DNA from: Paracoccus fistulariae
GTDB lineage: Bacteria > Pseudomonadota > Alphaproteobacteria > Rhodobacterales > Rhodobacteraceae
DNA: 64,000 nt
Assembly: GCF_028553785.1 (NCBI RefSeq)
Contig: NZ_CP067136.1
Coordinates: 2,018,001-2,082,000 of the forward strand
Direction: 5' to 3'
The notes below the pieces were generated by a model. It was not told the origin of the DNA, made no database searches, and saw only the letters and a list, made by a program, of their open reading frames with translations. The translations under genes were made by a program, and so were the position numbers. Positions 34,505-43,533 of the stretch are shown here, piece after piece (positions within the stretch are counted from its first letter, which is position 1; each line of letters opens with the position of its first letter).

Positions 34505-35335
34505 TCAGTCATGGGCCACCCCCAGATATGCATCGATCACTTCCTGATTGTTGCGCACCTCATCGGGGGTGCCGTCGCCGATCTTGCGGCCGTAATCCAT
34601 CACCACGACCCGGTCGGACAGATCCATCACCACGCCCATGTCATGTTCGATCAGCGCGATGGTGGTGCCGAATTCGTCATTCACATCAAGGATAAAGCGG
34701 GACATGTCCTCTTTCTCCTCGACATTCATCCCGGCCATCGGCTCGTCCAGCAGCAGGATCGAGGGCTCGGCGGCCAGCGCCCGGGCCAGTTCGACCCGCT
34801 TTTTCAAGCCATAGGGCAGACGGCCCACCGGGGTCTTGCGGATATTCTGGATCTCCAGAAAGTCGATGATCCTTTCGACCTGCGCGCGATTGGCGATTTC
34901 CTCGCGTTCGGCGCTGCCCCACCACAGGGCCTGCGACAGAAAGCCGGATTTCATCTTGTTCAGCCGGCCGGTCATGATGTTGTCCAAGACCGACATGCCG
35001 TCAAACAGCGCGATGTTCTGAAAGGTCCGGGCAATGCCCAGACGCGCGACCTCATAGGGTTTCATCGGACCGCGCTTTTCGCCGCGGAACCAGACCTCGC
35101 CCTCTTGCGGGACATAGAAACCGCTGATCACATTCAGCATCGAGGATTTGCCTGCCCCGTTCGGCCCGATGATCGCGCGGATCTCGCCCTCGCGGATGTC
35201 AAAGCTGATCTGCTTGATCGCCTCGACCCCGCCAAAGCGCAGCGTGATGTCGCGCAGATCCAGCACCACCCCGCCGATCTGGCGGCCATCGGCGGTCACA
35301 TAGCCATCGGTTGCCTGCATCTGAACCTGGGTCAT
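34505..35335 (-). CDS. Branched-chain/aromatic-type ABC transporter ATP-binding protein (LivG-like)
   Basis: A 276-residue ATPase with RAIIGPNGAGKSSMLNVISG (Walker A), the LivG-type ARTFQNIALFDGMSVLDNIM, LPYGLKKRVELARALAAEPS (a variant signature with Y-G-L in place of S-G-G) and LLLDEPMAGMNVEEKEDMSR. About 20 extra residues precede the ATPase core. The start overlaps the stop of the upstream CoA-ligase gene by 4 bp, a direct sign of co-translation. Confidence 0.88.
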   Translation of the reverse strand: MTQVQMQATDGYVTADGRQIGGVVLDLRDITLRFGGVEAIKQISFDIREGEIRAIIGPNGAGKSSMLNVISGFYVPQEGEVWFRGEKRGPMKPYEVARLGIARTFQNIALFDGMSVLDNIMTGRLNKMKSGFLSQALWWGSAEREEIANRAQVERIIDFLEIQNIRKTPVGRLPYGLKKRVELARALAAEPSILLLDEPMAGMNVEEKEDMSRFILDVNDEFGTTIALIEHDMGVVMDLSDRVVVMDYGRKIGDGTPDEVRNNQEVIDAYLGVAHD

Positions 35336-37311
35336 TCTGCTGCCACCTTCTGCTGGGCCGCGTCGCCAAAGACCGGCACATCCTCGATCTTCAGCGTGGC
35401 CTTGATCTTGCCCTTGCGACCGTCCTCATAGGTGACCTCGGTTTCGGTATAGATGCTGTCCGAGCCGTCATAAAGCGCGCCGACAAGATCCGCGAACTTG
35501 TCGCTGATGACCGCGCGGCGAACCTTGCGCGTGCGCGTCATTTCCCCGTCATCGGGGTCCAGTTCCTTGTGCAGCACCAGAAAGCGGTGGATCTGGCAGC
35601 CCGACAGCATCGGATCCTCGGCCACGGATTTGTTCACCGCTTCGACATGCTCCCTGATCGTGGCATAGACCTGCGGATGCGCGGCCAGTTCCTGATAGCT
35701 GGCATAGGCGATATTATTGCGCTCGGCCCAGTTTCCGACCGCGCCCAGATCGATATTGATCATCGCCGTGCAGAAATCGCGACCATTGCCCAGAACCACG
35801 GCCTCCAGGATATTGGGATAGAATTTCAGCTTATTCTCGACATATTTCGGCGCGAACATGCTGCCATCGGCCATCTTGCCGACATCCTTGGCCCGGTCGA
35901 TGATGCGCAGATGACCGGTTTCTTCCTCGAAGAACCCGGCATCGCCCGTGGCGACCCAGCCTTCGGCATCCTTGGTGCTGGCCGTGCTGTCGGGATTGTT
36001 GAAATATTCCACGAAGGTGCCGGGGCTGCGATAGAAGACCTCGCCATTCTCGGCGATGCGCAGTTCCACCCCGGGCGATGGCACGCCCACCGTGTCAGAG
36101 CGGACCTCTCCGTCAGGTTGCTGGGTGATAAAGACCGAGGCCTCTGTCTGCCCGTAAAGCTGCTTCAGGTTGATGCCCAAAGAGCGGTAGAAATCAAAGA
36201 TCTCGGGCCCGATCGCCTCGCCCGCGGTATAGCCGACGCGAATGCGCGAATATCCCATCGTGTTTTTCAGCGGGCCATAGATCAGCAGATTGCCAAGCCC
36301 GTAGGCCAGCCGGTCACCGAAACCCACGGTCTTGCCATCCAGCAGCGCAGGACCGACCCGGTTGGCGACGCCCATGAAATGCCGGAACAGCCATTGCTTG
36401 ATCCGGCCCGCATCCTCCATGCGGATCATCACATTGGTCAGCTGGCCTTCGAACACGCGGGGCGGGGCGAAGAAATAGGTTGGCCCGATCTCGCGCAGGT
36501 CGGTCATCATGGTGGCGGCGCTTTCGGGGCAATTCACCGTAAAGCCGGTCCACATTGCCTGACCGACCGAGAAGATGAAGTCGCCGACCCAGGCCATCGG
36601 CAGATAGGCCAGGACTTCATCGCGATCCGTGAGCTTGTCGAATTCCGAGGTATTCTTTGCCGTCTCGATGATATTGCGGTTGGACAGCACGACCCCTTTG
36701 GGTTTGCCCGTCGTGCCCGAGGTATACAGCATCACACAGGTGCTGTCGTAATCCAGCGCGTCGATGCGCCGCTGCAATTCGCCCGTCAGCCGGGTTTCGG
36801 CGGCGCGGCCTTCGGCCTGCACATCGCCAAGCGCGTTCATGTGGCTGTGGTCGTATTTCCGCATGCCACGCTTGTCGGTATAGATGATCTGATCGACCGT
36901 CTTGACCTCGTCCTGAACCTCCAGAACCTTGTCGACCTGTTCCTGATCGCCGCAAATGACAAAGCGCGCGCCGCAATGGCCCAGCACATAGGCCATCTCT
37001 TCGGCCACCGCGTCCTGATACAGCGGCACCGGGACCGCGCCGCACATCTGCGCCGCCACCATGGACCAGTAATGCATCGGGCGGTTGCGCCCGATGATGG
37101 CGACGTGATCGCCCGGGGCCAGCCCCAGATTCAGCATCCCCAGTGCCAGGGCGCGGATCTCATCCGCAGCCTGCGCCCAGGTCCAGCTTTGCCAGATGCC
37201 GAATTCCTTTTCGCGATAGGCCGGACGGTTGCCCAGCTTCTCGACATTGCGCGCCAGAAGCGCGGGTATGGAATGCAGGCCCGCTTGCGCAGGCACAGCA
37301 GCGTTCGCCAT
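35332..37311 (-). CDS. AMP-dependent acyl-CoA synthetase (long-chain type)
   Basis: A 659-residue adenylate-forming ligase that would make an acyl-CoA from a carboxylic acid, ATP and CoA. Motifs are VMLYTSGTTGKPKGVVLSNR (P-loop), KQLYGQTEASVFITQQ (A5) and WVATGDAGFFEEETGHLRII (A7). RAKDVGKMADGSMFAPKYVE contains the hinge region, and TRTRKVRRAVISDKF lies near the end. The start at 37311 has GGGAGGAG seven bases upstream; an in-frame start at 37353 is less likely. First gene of the ligase-livGHM-SBP-livF operon, so substrate uptake and activation are coupled. Confidence 0.86.
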   Translation of the reverse strand: MANAAVPAQAGLHSIPALLARNVEKLGNRPAYREKEFGIWQSWTWAQAADEIRALALGMLNLGLAPGDHVAIIGRNRPMHYWSMVAAQMCGAVPVPLYQDAVAEEMAYVLGHCGARFVICGDQEQVDKVLEVQDEVKTVDQIIYTDKRGMRKYDHSHMNALGDVQAEGRAAETRLTGELQRRIDALDYDSTCVMLYTSGTTGKPKGVVLSNRNIIETAKNTSEFDKLTDRDEVLAYLPMAWVGDFIFSVGQAMWTGFTVNCPESAATMMTDLREIGPTYFFAPPRVFEGQLTNVMIRMEDAGRIKQWLFRHFMGVANRVGPALLDGKTVGFGDRLAYGLGNLLIYGPLKNTMGYSRIRVGYTAGEAIGPEIFDFYRSLGINLKQLYGQTEASVFITQQPDGEVRSDTVGVPSPGVELRIAENGEVFYRSPGTFVEYFNNPDSTASTKDAEGWVATGDAGFFEEETGHLRIIDRAKDVGKMADGSMFAPKYVENKLKFYPNILEAVVLGNGRDFCTAMINIDLGAVGNWAERNNIAYASYQELAAHPQVYATIREHVEAVNKSVAEDPMLSGCQIHRFLVLHKELDPDDGEMTRTRKVRRAVISDKFADLVGALYDGSDSIYTETEVTYEDGRKGKIKATLKIEDVPVFGDAAQQKVAAE

Positions 37312-37496
37312 GTCTCCTCCCAATCCCGGCCATGTGGCGGTAAGGCCGTTCACGTCAGTCGCAGGCTCTGCTGACCCGCTTCTGACATGGATACTGTCAT
37401 CTGCGACTCTTACCCGAGTTTTTCACGAATCTAACGAATTGTTACGCGCTTCCCGAAAGCCCATCCGGCTGTTAATCACGGAATCGGGGGGACAGG

Positions 37497-39374
37497 ATGA
37501 CAGCCAATAATTCACGGGCCGAACTGATGCAGTCGGGGCTGAACCTGATCGGTCAGGCGCTGTCGATCTTTGACGCCGATCTGCGTCTGGCGGTGTCGAA
37601 CCGTCAATATCAGGCGATGTTCGACCTGCCCGACAACCTGATCCGCAAGGGCACGTTCTTCGAGGATACGATCCGGTTTCTGGTGCTGCGCGGCGAATAT
37701 GGCCAGCAGGACGATCCCGACGACGCCGTGCAGCTGCGCGTCGAACAGGCCCGCGCCTTCCGCCCGCATTACATGGAGCGTCAGCGGCCGAACGGTCGCT
37801 GGGTCGCGGTCGAGGGTGCGCCGCTGTCGCAGGGCGGCTGGGTCACCGTCTATACCGACATCACCGAAATCAAGCGGCAAGAGACCCTGCTTCGCGCCCG
37901 CTCGGAAGAGCTGTCCGGTCAGGTGCTGGACCATGCCGAACGGCTCAGCGCGGCAAATCGCGAACTGGCCGCGACCATCACCGCCCTGCACGAAGCCAAG
38001 CGCGTCGTCACCGAAACCCAGGCCCGCACCCGGCAGGTGACCGAGATGATCCCGGCCCATATCGCCCATGTGGATGGCGATTACCGCTATCTCTTCTCGA
38101 ACCGGCAATTGCCGCAGGTCTTTCCCGGCACCCGGCCCGATATTGTCGGGCTGACCGTCGAGCAGGTTCTGGGAGAGGTGAATTTCGCCACGCTGCGCGA
38201 CCGCTTCGATCTGGCGCTGGCCGGGCGTCAGCAGGTGTTCGAGATCACGCATCACGAGACCGGTCGTCGCATCCGCATCGCGCTGACCCCGGATCGCGCG
38301 GGCAAGGGCGTCTTTGTGCTTTCCACCGATGTCACCGCCGAGGTCGAGGTGCGCGAGGCGCTGACCCATGCCTCGCGCCGGGAACTGGCGGCCAAGATCA
38401 CCTCGGGGCTGGCGCATGATTTCGGCAATCTGCTGACGGTGATCCTTGGGTTGCAGGATCGTCTGTCCCATGCCGATCTGCCGACCGGGGCGCAGGCCGA
38501 TGTGCAGGCGACCCTGGCGGCCACCCGGCGCGGGGTGCAATTGCTGGAACGCATCGGCCAGATCGCCGCGCCACCGGGCACCACGAAAGAGCCGGTTTTC
38601 CTGCAGACCCTGCTGCAGGATCTGTGCAATATGGCGCGCCCGACGCTGGGCGAGGGGTTGCGGTTGGACCTGCAGACCGACCTGCCGCGCGATCCGCTGA
38701 TGCTGGATCCCGGCCAGTTACAGGACGCGCTGCTGAACCTGATCCTGAACGCCCGCGACGCGATGGCGCCGCTGGGCGGGCAGGTCACGCTGACCGCCCG
38801 CGCCGCTGCCCCCTGGCTGGAAATCGACGTGACCGATACCGGCCCCGGCTTCTCGCCCGAGGCACTGGCGCGGGCGACGGAACCCTTCTTTACCACCAAG
38901 CAGGGGCAGGGATCCGGGCTTGGCCTGGCGATGGTCTTTGACCAGACGAAGCTGGCGGGCGGCACGATGCGCGTGCGGAACCGCAGGGACGGGCCGGGCG
39001 CGCATATCCGGTTGCGCCTGCCGCTGCATCCGGTCCATCCGCAGATGGTGCTGCTGGTCGAGGATGATGACAATCTGCGCGAGATGTTGCGGCAGATGCT
39101 GACCGGCCTGGGCCATTCGGTCATCGAGGCGGGCTCTTTGGCCGAGGCAAAGACGCTGGCCGATCTGCCCGGGCTGTCGCTGATCCTGTCGGATCTGCAG
39201 CTTGGCGACGGTCTGGGCCTGGATCTGGCCGATCCCGCGGGGCCGCCGCTGATCCTGATGACCGCCCTGCCCGCGGATCACGACCTGCGCACGGCCGCGC
39301 CCTGCCCCGTTCTCAGCAAACCCTTTGACAGTGCCTCGCTGGCAGAGATGATGACCCGAGTATGCCATGACTGA
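37497..39374 (+). CDS. Hybrid sensor histidine kinase with PAS domains and C-terminal receiver
   Basis: A 625-residue cytoplasmic kinase with no membrane segment. In order: a PAS domain (residues about 10-125, LIGQALSIFDADLRLAVSNR and WVTVYTDITEIKRQ), a coiled coil (about 125-185), a second PAS (about 190-285), then the phosphoacceptor SGLAHDFGNLLTVILG with His at about 306. The ATPase motifs NLILNARDAM, DTGPGFSPE and GQGSGLGLAMV follow. Last is a receiver (about 515-625) with the acidic pair in LLVEDDDNL, a phosphoacceptor Asp in LILSDLQLGDG, and the Lys of VLSKPFD. It overlaps the response-regulator gene by 8 bp. The input signal is unknown. Confidence 0.88.
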   Translation: MTANNSRAELMQSGLNLIGQALSIFDADLRLAVSNRQYQAMFDLPDNLIRKGTFFEDTIRFLVLRGEYGQQDDPDDAVQLRVEQARAFRPHYMERQRPNGRWVAVEGAPLSQGGWVTVYTDITEIKRQETLLRARSEELSGQVLDHAERLSAANRELAATITALHEAKRVVTETQARTRQVTEMIPAHIAHVDGDYRYLFSNRQLPQVFPGTRPDIVGLTVEQVLGEVNFATLRDRFDLALAGRQQVFEITHHETGRRIRIALTPDRAGKGVFVLSTDVTAEVEVREALTHASRRELAAKITSGLAHDFGNLLTVILGLQDRLSHADLPTGAQADVQATLAATRRGVQLLERIGQIAAPPGTTKEPVFLQTLLQDLCNMARPTLGEGLRLDLQTDLPRDPLMLDPGQLQDALLNLILNARDAMAPLGGQVTLTARAAAPWLEIDVTDTGPGFSPEALARATEPFFTTKQGQGSGLGLAMVFDQTKLAGGTMRVRNRRDGPGAHIRLRLPLHPVHPQMVLLVEDDDNLREMLRQMLTGLGHSVIEAGSLAEAKTLADLPGLSLILSDLQLGDGLGLDLADPAGPPLILMTALPADHDLRTAAPCPVLSKPFDSASLAEMMTRVCHD

Positions 39375-40077
39375 CGCACCGCTGATCGCCATTCTGGAAG
39401 ATGAACCCGATATCCGCCGCATCATGTCCGAAGTGCTAGAGGGCGCGGGCTTTCGCACCATGGGCTTTTCCCGCGCCACGGAGTTCGAGGCGGCGTTGCG
39501 CCATATCACCCCCGATGCCTGTCTGGTCGATCTGGGCCTGCCCGACCGCGACGGGCTGGCGTTGGTGCACCGGCTGGCCACCGAATCCGGCGCCGCCATC
39601 ATCATCGTCTCGGGTCGGGCGCAGGTGCAGGATCGCGTCACCGGGCTGGAACTGGGCGCGGATGATTACATCATCAAACCTTTCGAGCCCGCCGAACTGC
39701 TGGCGCGGCTGCGCGCGCGGCTACGCCGTCCGACATCGCAAACGCGCCCCGATCAGCGCAGTCAGGCGCAATTTGCCGATTGGGTCGCGGATTTCGACCG
39801 CTATCTGCTGACCGGGCCAGGCGGTGCCGACACCCCGATCAGCCATGCCGAGGCCGAGGTCCTGCGGATGTTTCTGGACAATCCCCGCCGCCTGATTTCA
39901 CGCGCCCAGATGCTGGAAATTCTGGGCGGCGCGGGCGGGGAAAGCTTTGATCGGGCGATGGATGTGCGCATCTCGCGCCTGCGCAGCAAGCTGCGCGAGG
40001 ATCCCAAGAACCCGCAACTGATCAAGACGATCTATGGTGCGGGCTACATCTTTCTGGCCGAGGTCCGCTGGAGCTGA
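39367..40077 (+). CDS. OmpR-family response regulator
   Basis: A 236-residue two-domain regulator. The receiver has ILEDEPDIRRIM (acidic pocket), CLVDLGLPDRDG (phosphorylated Asp) and ADDYIIKPFEPAELLARLRA. The winged-helix domain ends RISRLRSKLREDPKNPQLIK and TIYGAGYIFLAEV. It overlaps the hybrid kinase by 8 bp, so the two form a signalling pair; a kinase with its own receiver plus a separate regulator gives two possible phosphate acceptors. Target genes cannot be read from the sequence. Confidence 0.9.
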   Translation: MTDAPLIAILEDEPDIRRIMSEVLEGAGFRTMGFSRATEFEAALRHITPDACLVDLGLPDRDGLALVHRLATESGAAIIIVSGRAQVQDRVTGLELGADDYIIKPFEPAELLARLRARLRRPTSQTRPDQRSQAQFADWVADFDRYLLTGPGGADTPISHAEAEVLRMFLDNPRRLISRAQMLEILGGAGGESFDRAMDVRISRLRSKLREDPKNPQLIKTIYGAGYIFLAEVRWS

Positions 40078-40100
40078 CGCCCGGCGCGGGCAGGCCGAAA

Positions 40101-40889
40101 TCACCAGCAGCAGAACCCGCCATCGACCAGCAGATCGACCCCGGTGCAATAGGATGACGCGTCCGAGGCCAGAAAGACCGCCGGGCCGACCATCTCATCC
40201 ACCGACGCCATCCGCTGCATCGGCGTCTGGCGTTCAAATTCCTTCGTCTGATGGACCATTTCGGGGCGGGTATTCATCGGCGTCGCCGTATAGCCGGGGC
40301 TGATCGAATTGACACGGATCCCGCGATCCACCCATTCCATCGCCATGGATTTCGACATGTGGATGACGCCGGCCTTGGACGCATTGTAATGGACCTGCAT
40401 CAGCCCGCGATTGACAATGACCCCGGACATGGACGCGATATTGATGATCGAGCCTCTGCCATGCTTCAGCATGGCCCGCGCCTCGGCCTGACAGGACAGA
40501 AAGACGCCCTTCATATTGATATCCATCAGCGTCTGATACTGATCTTCGCCCATCTCCTCGGCCGGGTTGGCATTGGCGATGCCCGCCGCATTGACGGCGA
40601 TGCCAAGCGGGCCCAGATCGGCCTCGGCCCGGGCCACGGCATCGTCCAGCGCCGCGCCGTCGGTCACATCGGCGGCAAGCGCGATGGCCTTGCGGCCCGT
40701 CTGCGCGATCACGTCAAGCGTTTCGGCCAGCCCGCCATCGGTGCGGCGATCAAGGCAGGCCACATCCGCGCCGCATTGCGCCAGACCAAGCGCGATGCGC
40801 TGGCCAATGCCGCTGCCCGCGCCGGTGACAAAGGCGACACGCCCCGACAGGTTGAACAAGGCAGGGGCGTTCAGGGTTATCTGGGACAT
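40101..40889 (-). CDS. SDR family oxidoreductase
   Basis: A 262-residue short-chain dehydrogenase. Cofactor loop VTGAGSGIGQRIALGLAQCG, with DRRT at the end of the second strand (Asp favours NAD), active site IASMSG with YNASKAGVIHMSKSM, and SPGYTATPMNTRPEM. The end, SYCTGVDLLVDGGFCCW, is typical of polyol and sugar dehydrogenases in this group. It is the last gene of the permease-SBP-ATPase-SDR operon, 34 bp after the ATPase gene. It probably oxidises the imported sugar alcohol to a ketose (or does the reverse); the exact substrate is unknown. Confidence 0.82.
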   Translation of the reverse strand: MSQITLNAPALFNLSGRVAFVTGAGSGIGQRIALGLAQCGADVACLDRRTDGGLAETLDVIAQTGRKAIALAADVTDGAALDDAVARAEADLGPLGIAVNAAGIANANPAEEMGEDQYQTLMDINMKGVFLSCQAEARAMLKHGRGSIINIASMSGVIVNRGLMQVHYNASKAGVIHMSKSMAMEWVDRGIRVNSISPGYTATPMNTRPEMVHQTKEFERQTPMQRMASVDEMVGPAVFLASDASSYCTGVDLLVDGGFCCW

Positions 40890-40923
40890 CTGTTCTTTCC
40901 TTCACCATGCGGGCCATCGGCCC

Positions 40924-42420
40924 TCAGCTTGTCGCAAGCTCCATCACCGAGACATCATTGGCCTGATCCCGGGTCAGGATGCCCGCCTGATCGCCATGCG
41001 CCATCACCATGATCCGGCTGGACACGCCCAAAACCTCTTCCAGATCCGAACTGACGACGATCACCGCGACGCCCTCGGCGGCCAGACCGGCAATGATATC
41101 GTAGATCGAGGATCGCGCCCCGACATCGATCCCGCGCGTCGGCTCGTCCAGGATCACGACCCTGGGGTTGCGGGACAGCCACTTGGCAATAACGACCTTC
41201 TGCTGATTGCCGCCGGACAATTCGCTCGCCGCCTGCCTTGCGCGGCCCTTCACGCCGAATTTCGCGATATTCTCATTGGCGAAGTCGCGCACCCGGTTCG
41301 CGGTCACCCAGCCACCGTTCGAAATCTTGTCCAGATTGGCATAGCCGATATTCTCGCCAATCGTGTGGTTGACGATCAGCCCCTGCAGCTTGCGATCCTC
41401 GGGCACCAGAACCACGCCGTTATCAATCGCATGTTTCGGACTTTTCGGCGTGATATCCTGCCCGTTCAGCAAGATCTGCCCGGATGAAATCGGGTCCGCC
41501 CCGGCAATCGCACGCACCAGTTCGGTACGGCCCGCGCCCACCAGCCCGGCAATGCCGAAGATCTCGCCCTTCTGCACCTTGAAGCTGACATCCGAGAAGC
41601 TGCCAAGCGCCGAGCTGAGGTTGCGGATCTCCAGCACCGTCTGATCCGTCGGCTCGGGCACGGTCGGGAACATGCGGTCCAGGCTGCGCCCGACCATCGC
41701 CTCGACAATGGTGCGGATCGGGATATCGGCGCTGTCGAATTCCTGCACCTTGTTGCCATCGCGCATGACCACGATCCGGTCGGCGATCTGCTTGATCTCT
41801 TCCAGACGGTGCGAGATGTAGATGATTCCGACGCCTTCGGATTTCAGCCGCTCGATCTGGCGGAACAGCATCTGCGTTTCCTCGCCGCCAAGCGCGGCGG
41901 TCGGTTCATCCAGAATCAGCAGTCTGGCGTTCAGGGTCAGCGCCTTGGCGATCTCGATCAGCTGCTGATTGGCGGTCGACAGCCCCTCGACCACGCGACC
42001 CGGCGGAATATCCAGCCCAAGGCGGTGCAATCCGCTGCGCGCGCGGTTCTCCATCTCCGTGCGGTCAATGCGGCCGCCCTTCTTCGGATAGCGCCCGACA
42101 AAGATGTTTTCGGCGATGGACAGATGCGGCAGCAGCAGCAATTCCTGATGGATCATGCCGACGCCCGCATCAATGGCGGCGCGCGGATTGGCCGGGGCAT
42201 AGGGCTGGCCCTGCCATGTCATCTGGCCCGAACTGGCCTGCACCGTGCCCGAGATGACATTGGACAGGGTCGATTTTCCGGCACCGTTTTCGCCCAGAAG
42301 TGCGACCACCTCGCCCGCGCGGATATCCAGATCGATCCCGTGCAGAACCTTGACCGGACCATAGCTTTTGCGAATGTCGCGCAGCGACAGGATCGGTTTG
42401 GAAGCCTCGACAGTCATCAT
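40924..42420 (-). CDS. Sugar ABC transporter ATP-binding protein (CUT2, RbsA-like)
   Basis: A 498-residue double ATPase of the ribose/xylose (CUT2) class. Domain 1: ALLGENGAGKSTLSNVISGT, LSTANQQLIEIAKALTLNAR and ILDEPTAALGGEE. Domain 2: FGIAGLVGAGRTELVRAIAG (degenerate Walker A), LSGGNQQKVVIAKWLSRNPR and VILDEPTRGIDVGARSSIYD. It follows the binding-protein gene across a 72-bp gap with a hairpin. Confidence 0.9.
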   Translation of the reverse strand: MMTVEASKPILSLRDIRKSYGPVKVLHGIDLDIRAGEVVALLGENGAGKSTLSNVISGTVQASSGQMTWQGQPYAPANPRAAIDAGVGMIHQELLLLPHLSIAENIFVGRYPKKGGRIDRTEMENRARSGLHRLGLDIPPGRVVEGLSTANQQLIEIAKALTLNARLLILDEPTAALGGEETQMLFRQIERLKSEGVGIIYISHRLEEIKQIADRIVVMRDGNKVQEFDSADIPIRTIVEAMVGRSLDRMFPTVPEPTDQTVLEIRNLSSALGSFSDVSFKVQKGEIFGIAGLVGAGRTELVRAIAGADPISSGQILLNGQDITPKSPKHAIDNGVVLVPEDRKLQGLIVNHTIGENIGYANLDKISNGGWVTANRVRDFANENIAKFGVKGRARQAASELSGGNQQKVVIAKWLSRNPRVVILDEPTRGIDVGARSSIYDIIAGLAAEGVAVIVVSSDLEEVLGVSSRIMVMAHGDQAGILTRDQANDVSVMELATS

Positions 42421-42446
42421 GGATCCTTTCGGTCAATCGGTCCTTG

Positions 42447-42479
42447 TGCCGGCCGACCCGTGATCGGGGCCGACCGGCA
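42447..42479 (-). other. Intercistronic hairpin after the sugar-binding-protein gene
   Basis: A long imperfect stem pairs TGCCGGCCGACCCG with CGGGGCCGACCGGCA around TGAT. As at 30958-30982, a strong hairpin without a T tract follows a binding-protein gene. It is probably an mRNA-stabilising element. Confidence 0.45.
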
Positions 42480-42492
42480 GGCAGGGCTGCAA

Positions 42493-43422
42493 TCAGGGAT
42501 GCTCGGCGACGTATTCCGGCGCGTTTTCCGGCGTTGTCAGATAGCCCGGCAAAAGCTGTTCGGCCGGCAATTCCTCGCCCGCGGCCAGCTTGATCGCGCT
42601 GTCCACCGCCAGACGGCCAATGCCGCGCACCTGCTGGGTCGCGGTGGCGTCAAAGCCGCCTTGGGCCAGGATCGGCAGCGCGGTCGTGTCGCCGTCAAAA
42701 CCGCCCAGATAGATGCGCTGCTGCATTTGCGAGACCTTGATCGCCTGCGCCGCGCCAAGCGCCATGGCATCGGATTGCGCGAAGATGATCGAAGTGTCGG
42801 GATGGGCCTGCAACAGGTTCTGGGTGATGTTCAGCCCTTCATCCTGCGACCACTGATTGCTCCACTGTTCGCCGACCACCTCGACGCCCGGATTTTCCTC
42901 GATGGCCTTCATGCAGCCCTTGGTCCGCTCGACCTCGGGCGTGGTGCCCTTCTGGCCGTGGATCATCAGCATTTTGCCTTCACCTCCCGCCTGGTCGATG
43001 ATGTATTTGCACACCTCATAGGCCGAGGCGGCATTGTCGGTCGCAATGAAGGTATCGCCGGGTTCGCCTTCGGCATTGCGGTCCACATTGACGACCGGGA
43101 TCCCCTCGGCCTTGGCAAGGCGCGCGGGCACCGTCGCAGCCGCAGCCCCGGCGGGGATATAGATGAAGGCGTCGATGCCCTGCGCCAGCAGATCCTGAAC
43201 CTGGCTGACCTGCGTGGCACCGTCATTCTTGGCATCGACGGTAATCACCTCGATCCCCTTTTCCGTGGCATAGGCCTCGACCCCCAGCTTGATCTGGTTG
43301 AAGTAATCGGCCTGCAGGTTGGCCACGGCCAGACCGATCTTCTGGACCTCTTCCGCGCTGGCCGGGGCAAAGGCCGTCAGTGCCATCGCGCTGGCCGCCA
43401 TCAGGGTTGCTTTGAGTTTCAT
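42493..43422 (-). CDS. Sugar ABC transporter substrate-binding protein (CUT2 type)
   Basis: A 309-residue periplasmic binding protein of the ribose-binding family (peripla_BP_4). Signal peptide MKLKATLMAASAMALTAFAP, cleavage near ASAEEVQ. The core has KIGLAVANLQADYFNQIKLG, VITVDAKNDGATQVSQVQDL, GIDAFIYIPAG, VPVVNVDRNAEGE and FAQSDAMALGAAQAIK. GGAGGAG is placed correctly for the ATG at 43422; the in-frame ATG at 43428 would sit directly on it. The sugar or polyol bound is not known. Confidence 0.9.
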   Translation of the reverse strand: MKLKATLMAASAMALTAFAPASAEEVQKIGLAVANLQADYFNQIKLGVEAYATEKGIEVITVDAKNDGATQVSQVQDLLAQGIDAFIYIPAGAAAATVPARLAKAEGIPVVNVDRNAEGEPGDTFIATDNAASAYEVCKYIIDQAGGEGKMLMIHGQKGTTPEVERTKGCMKAIEENPGVEVVGEQWSNQWSQDEGLNITQNLLQAHPDTSIIFAQSDAMALGAAQAIKVSQMQQRIYLGGFDGDTTALPILAQGGFDATATQQVRGIGRLAVDSAIKLAAGEELPAEQLLPGYLTTPENAPEYVAEHP

Positions 43423-43533
43423 GTGCATCTCCTCCGTTGGATCATTGTGGGGCCCGATATGGTCCGGAGCCCGTGGGATGTCGGCCCGTGGACCGGACAG
43501 GATTGGCGGCAGGGGAAGCCGCCGAAAGCTGGT

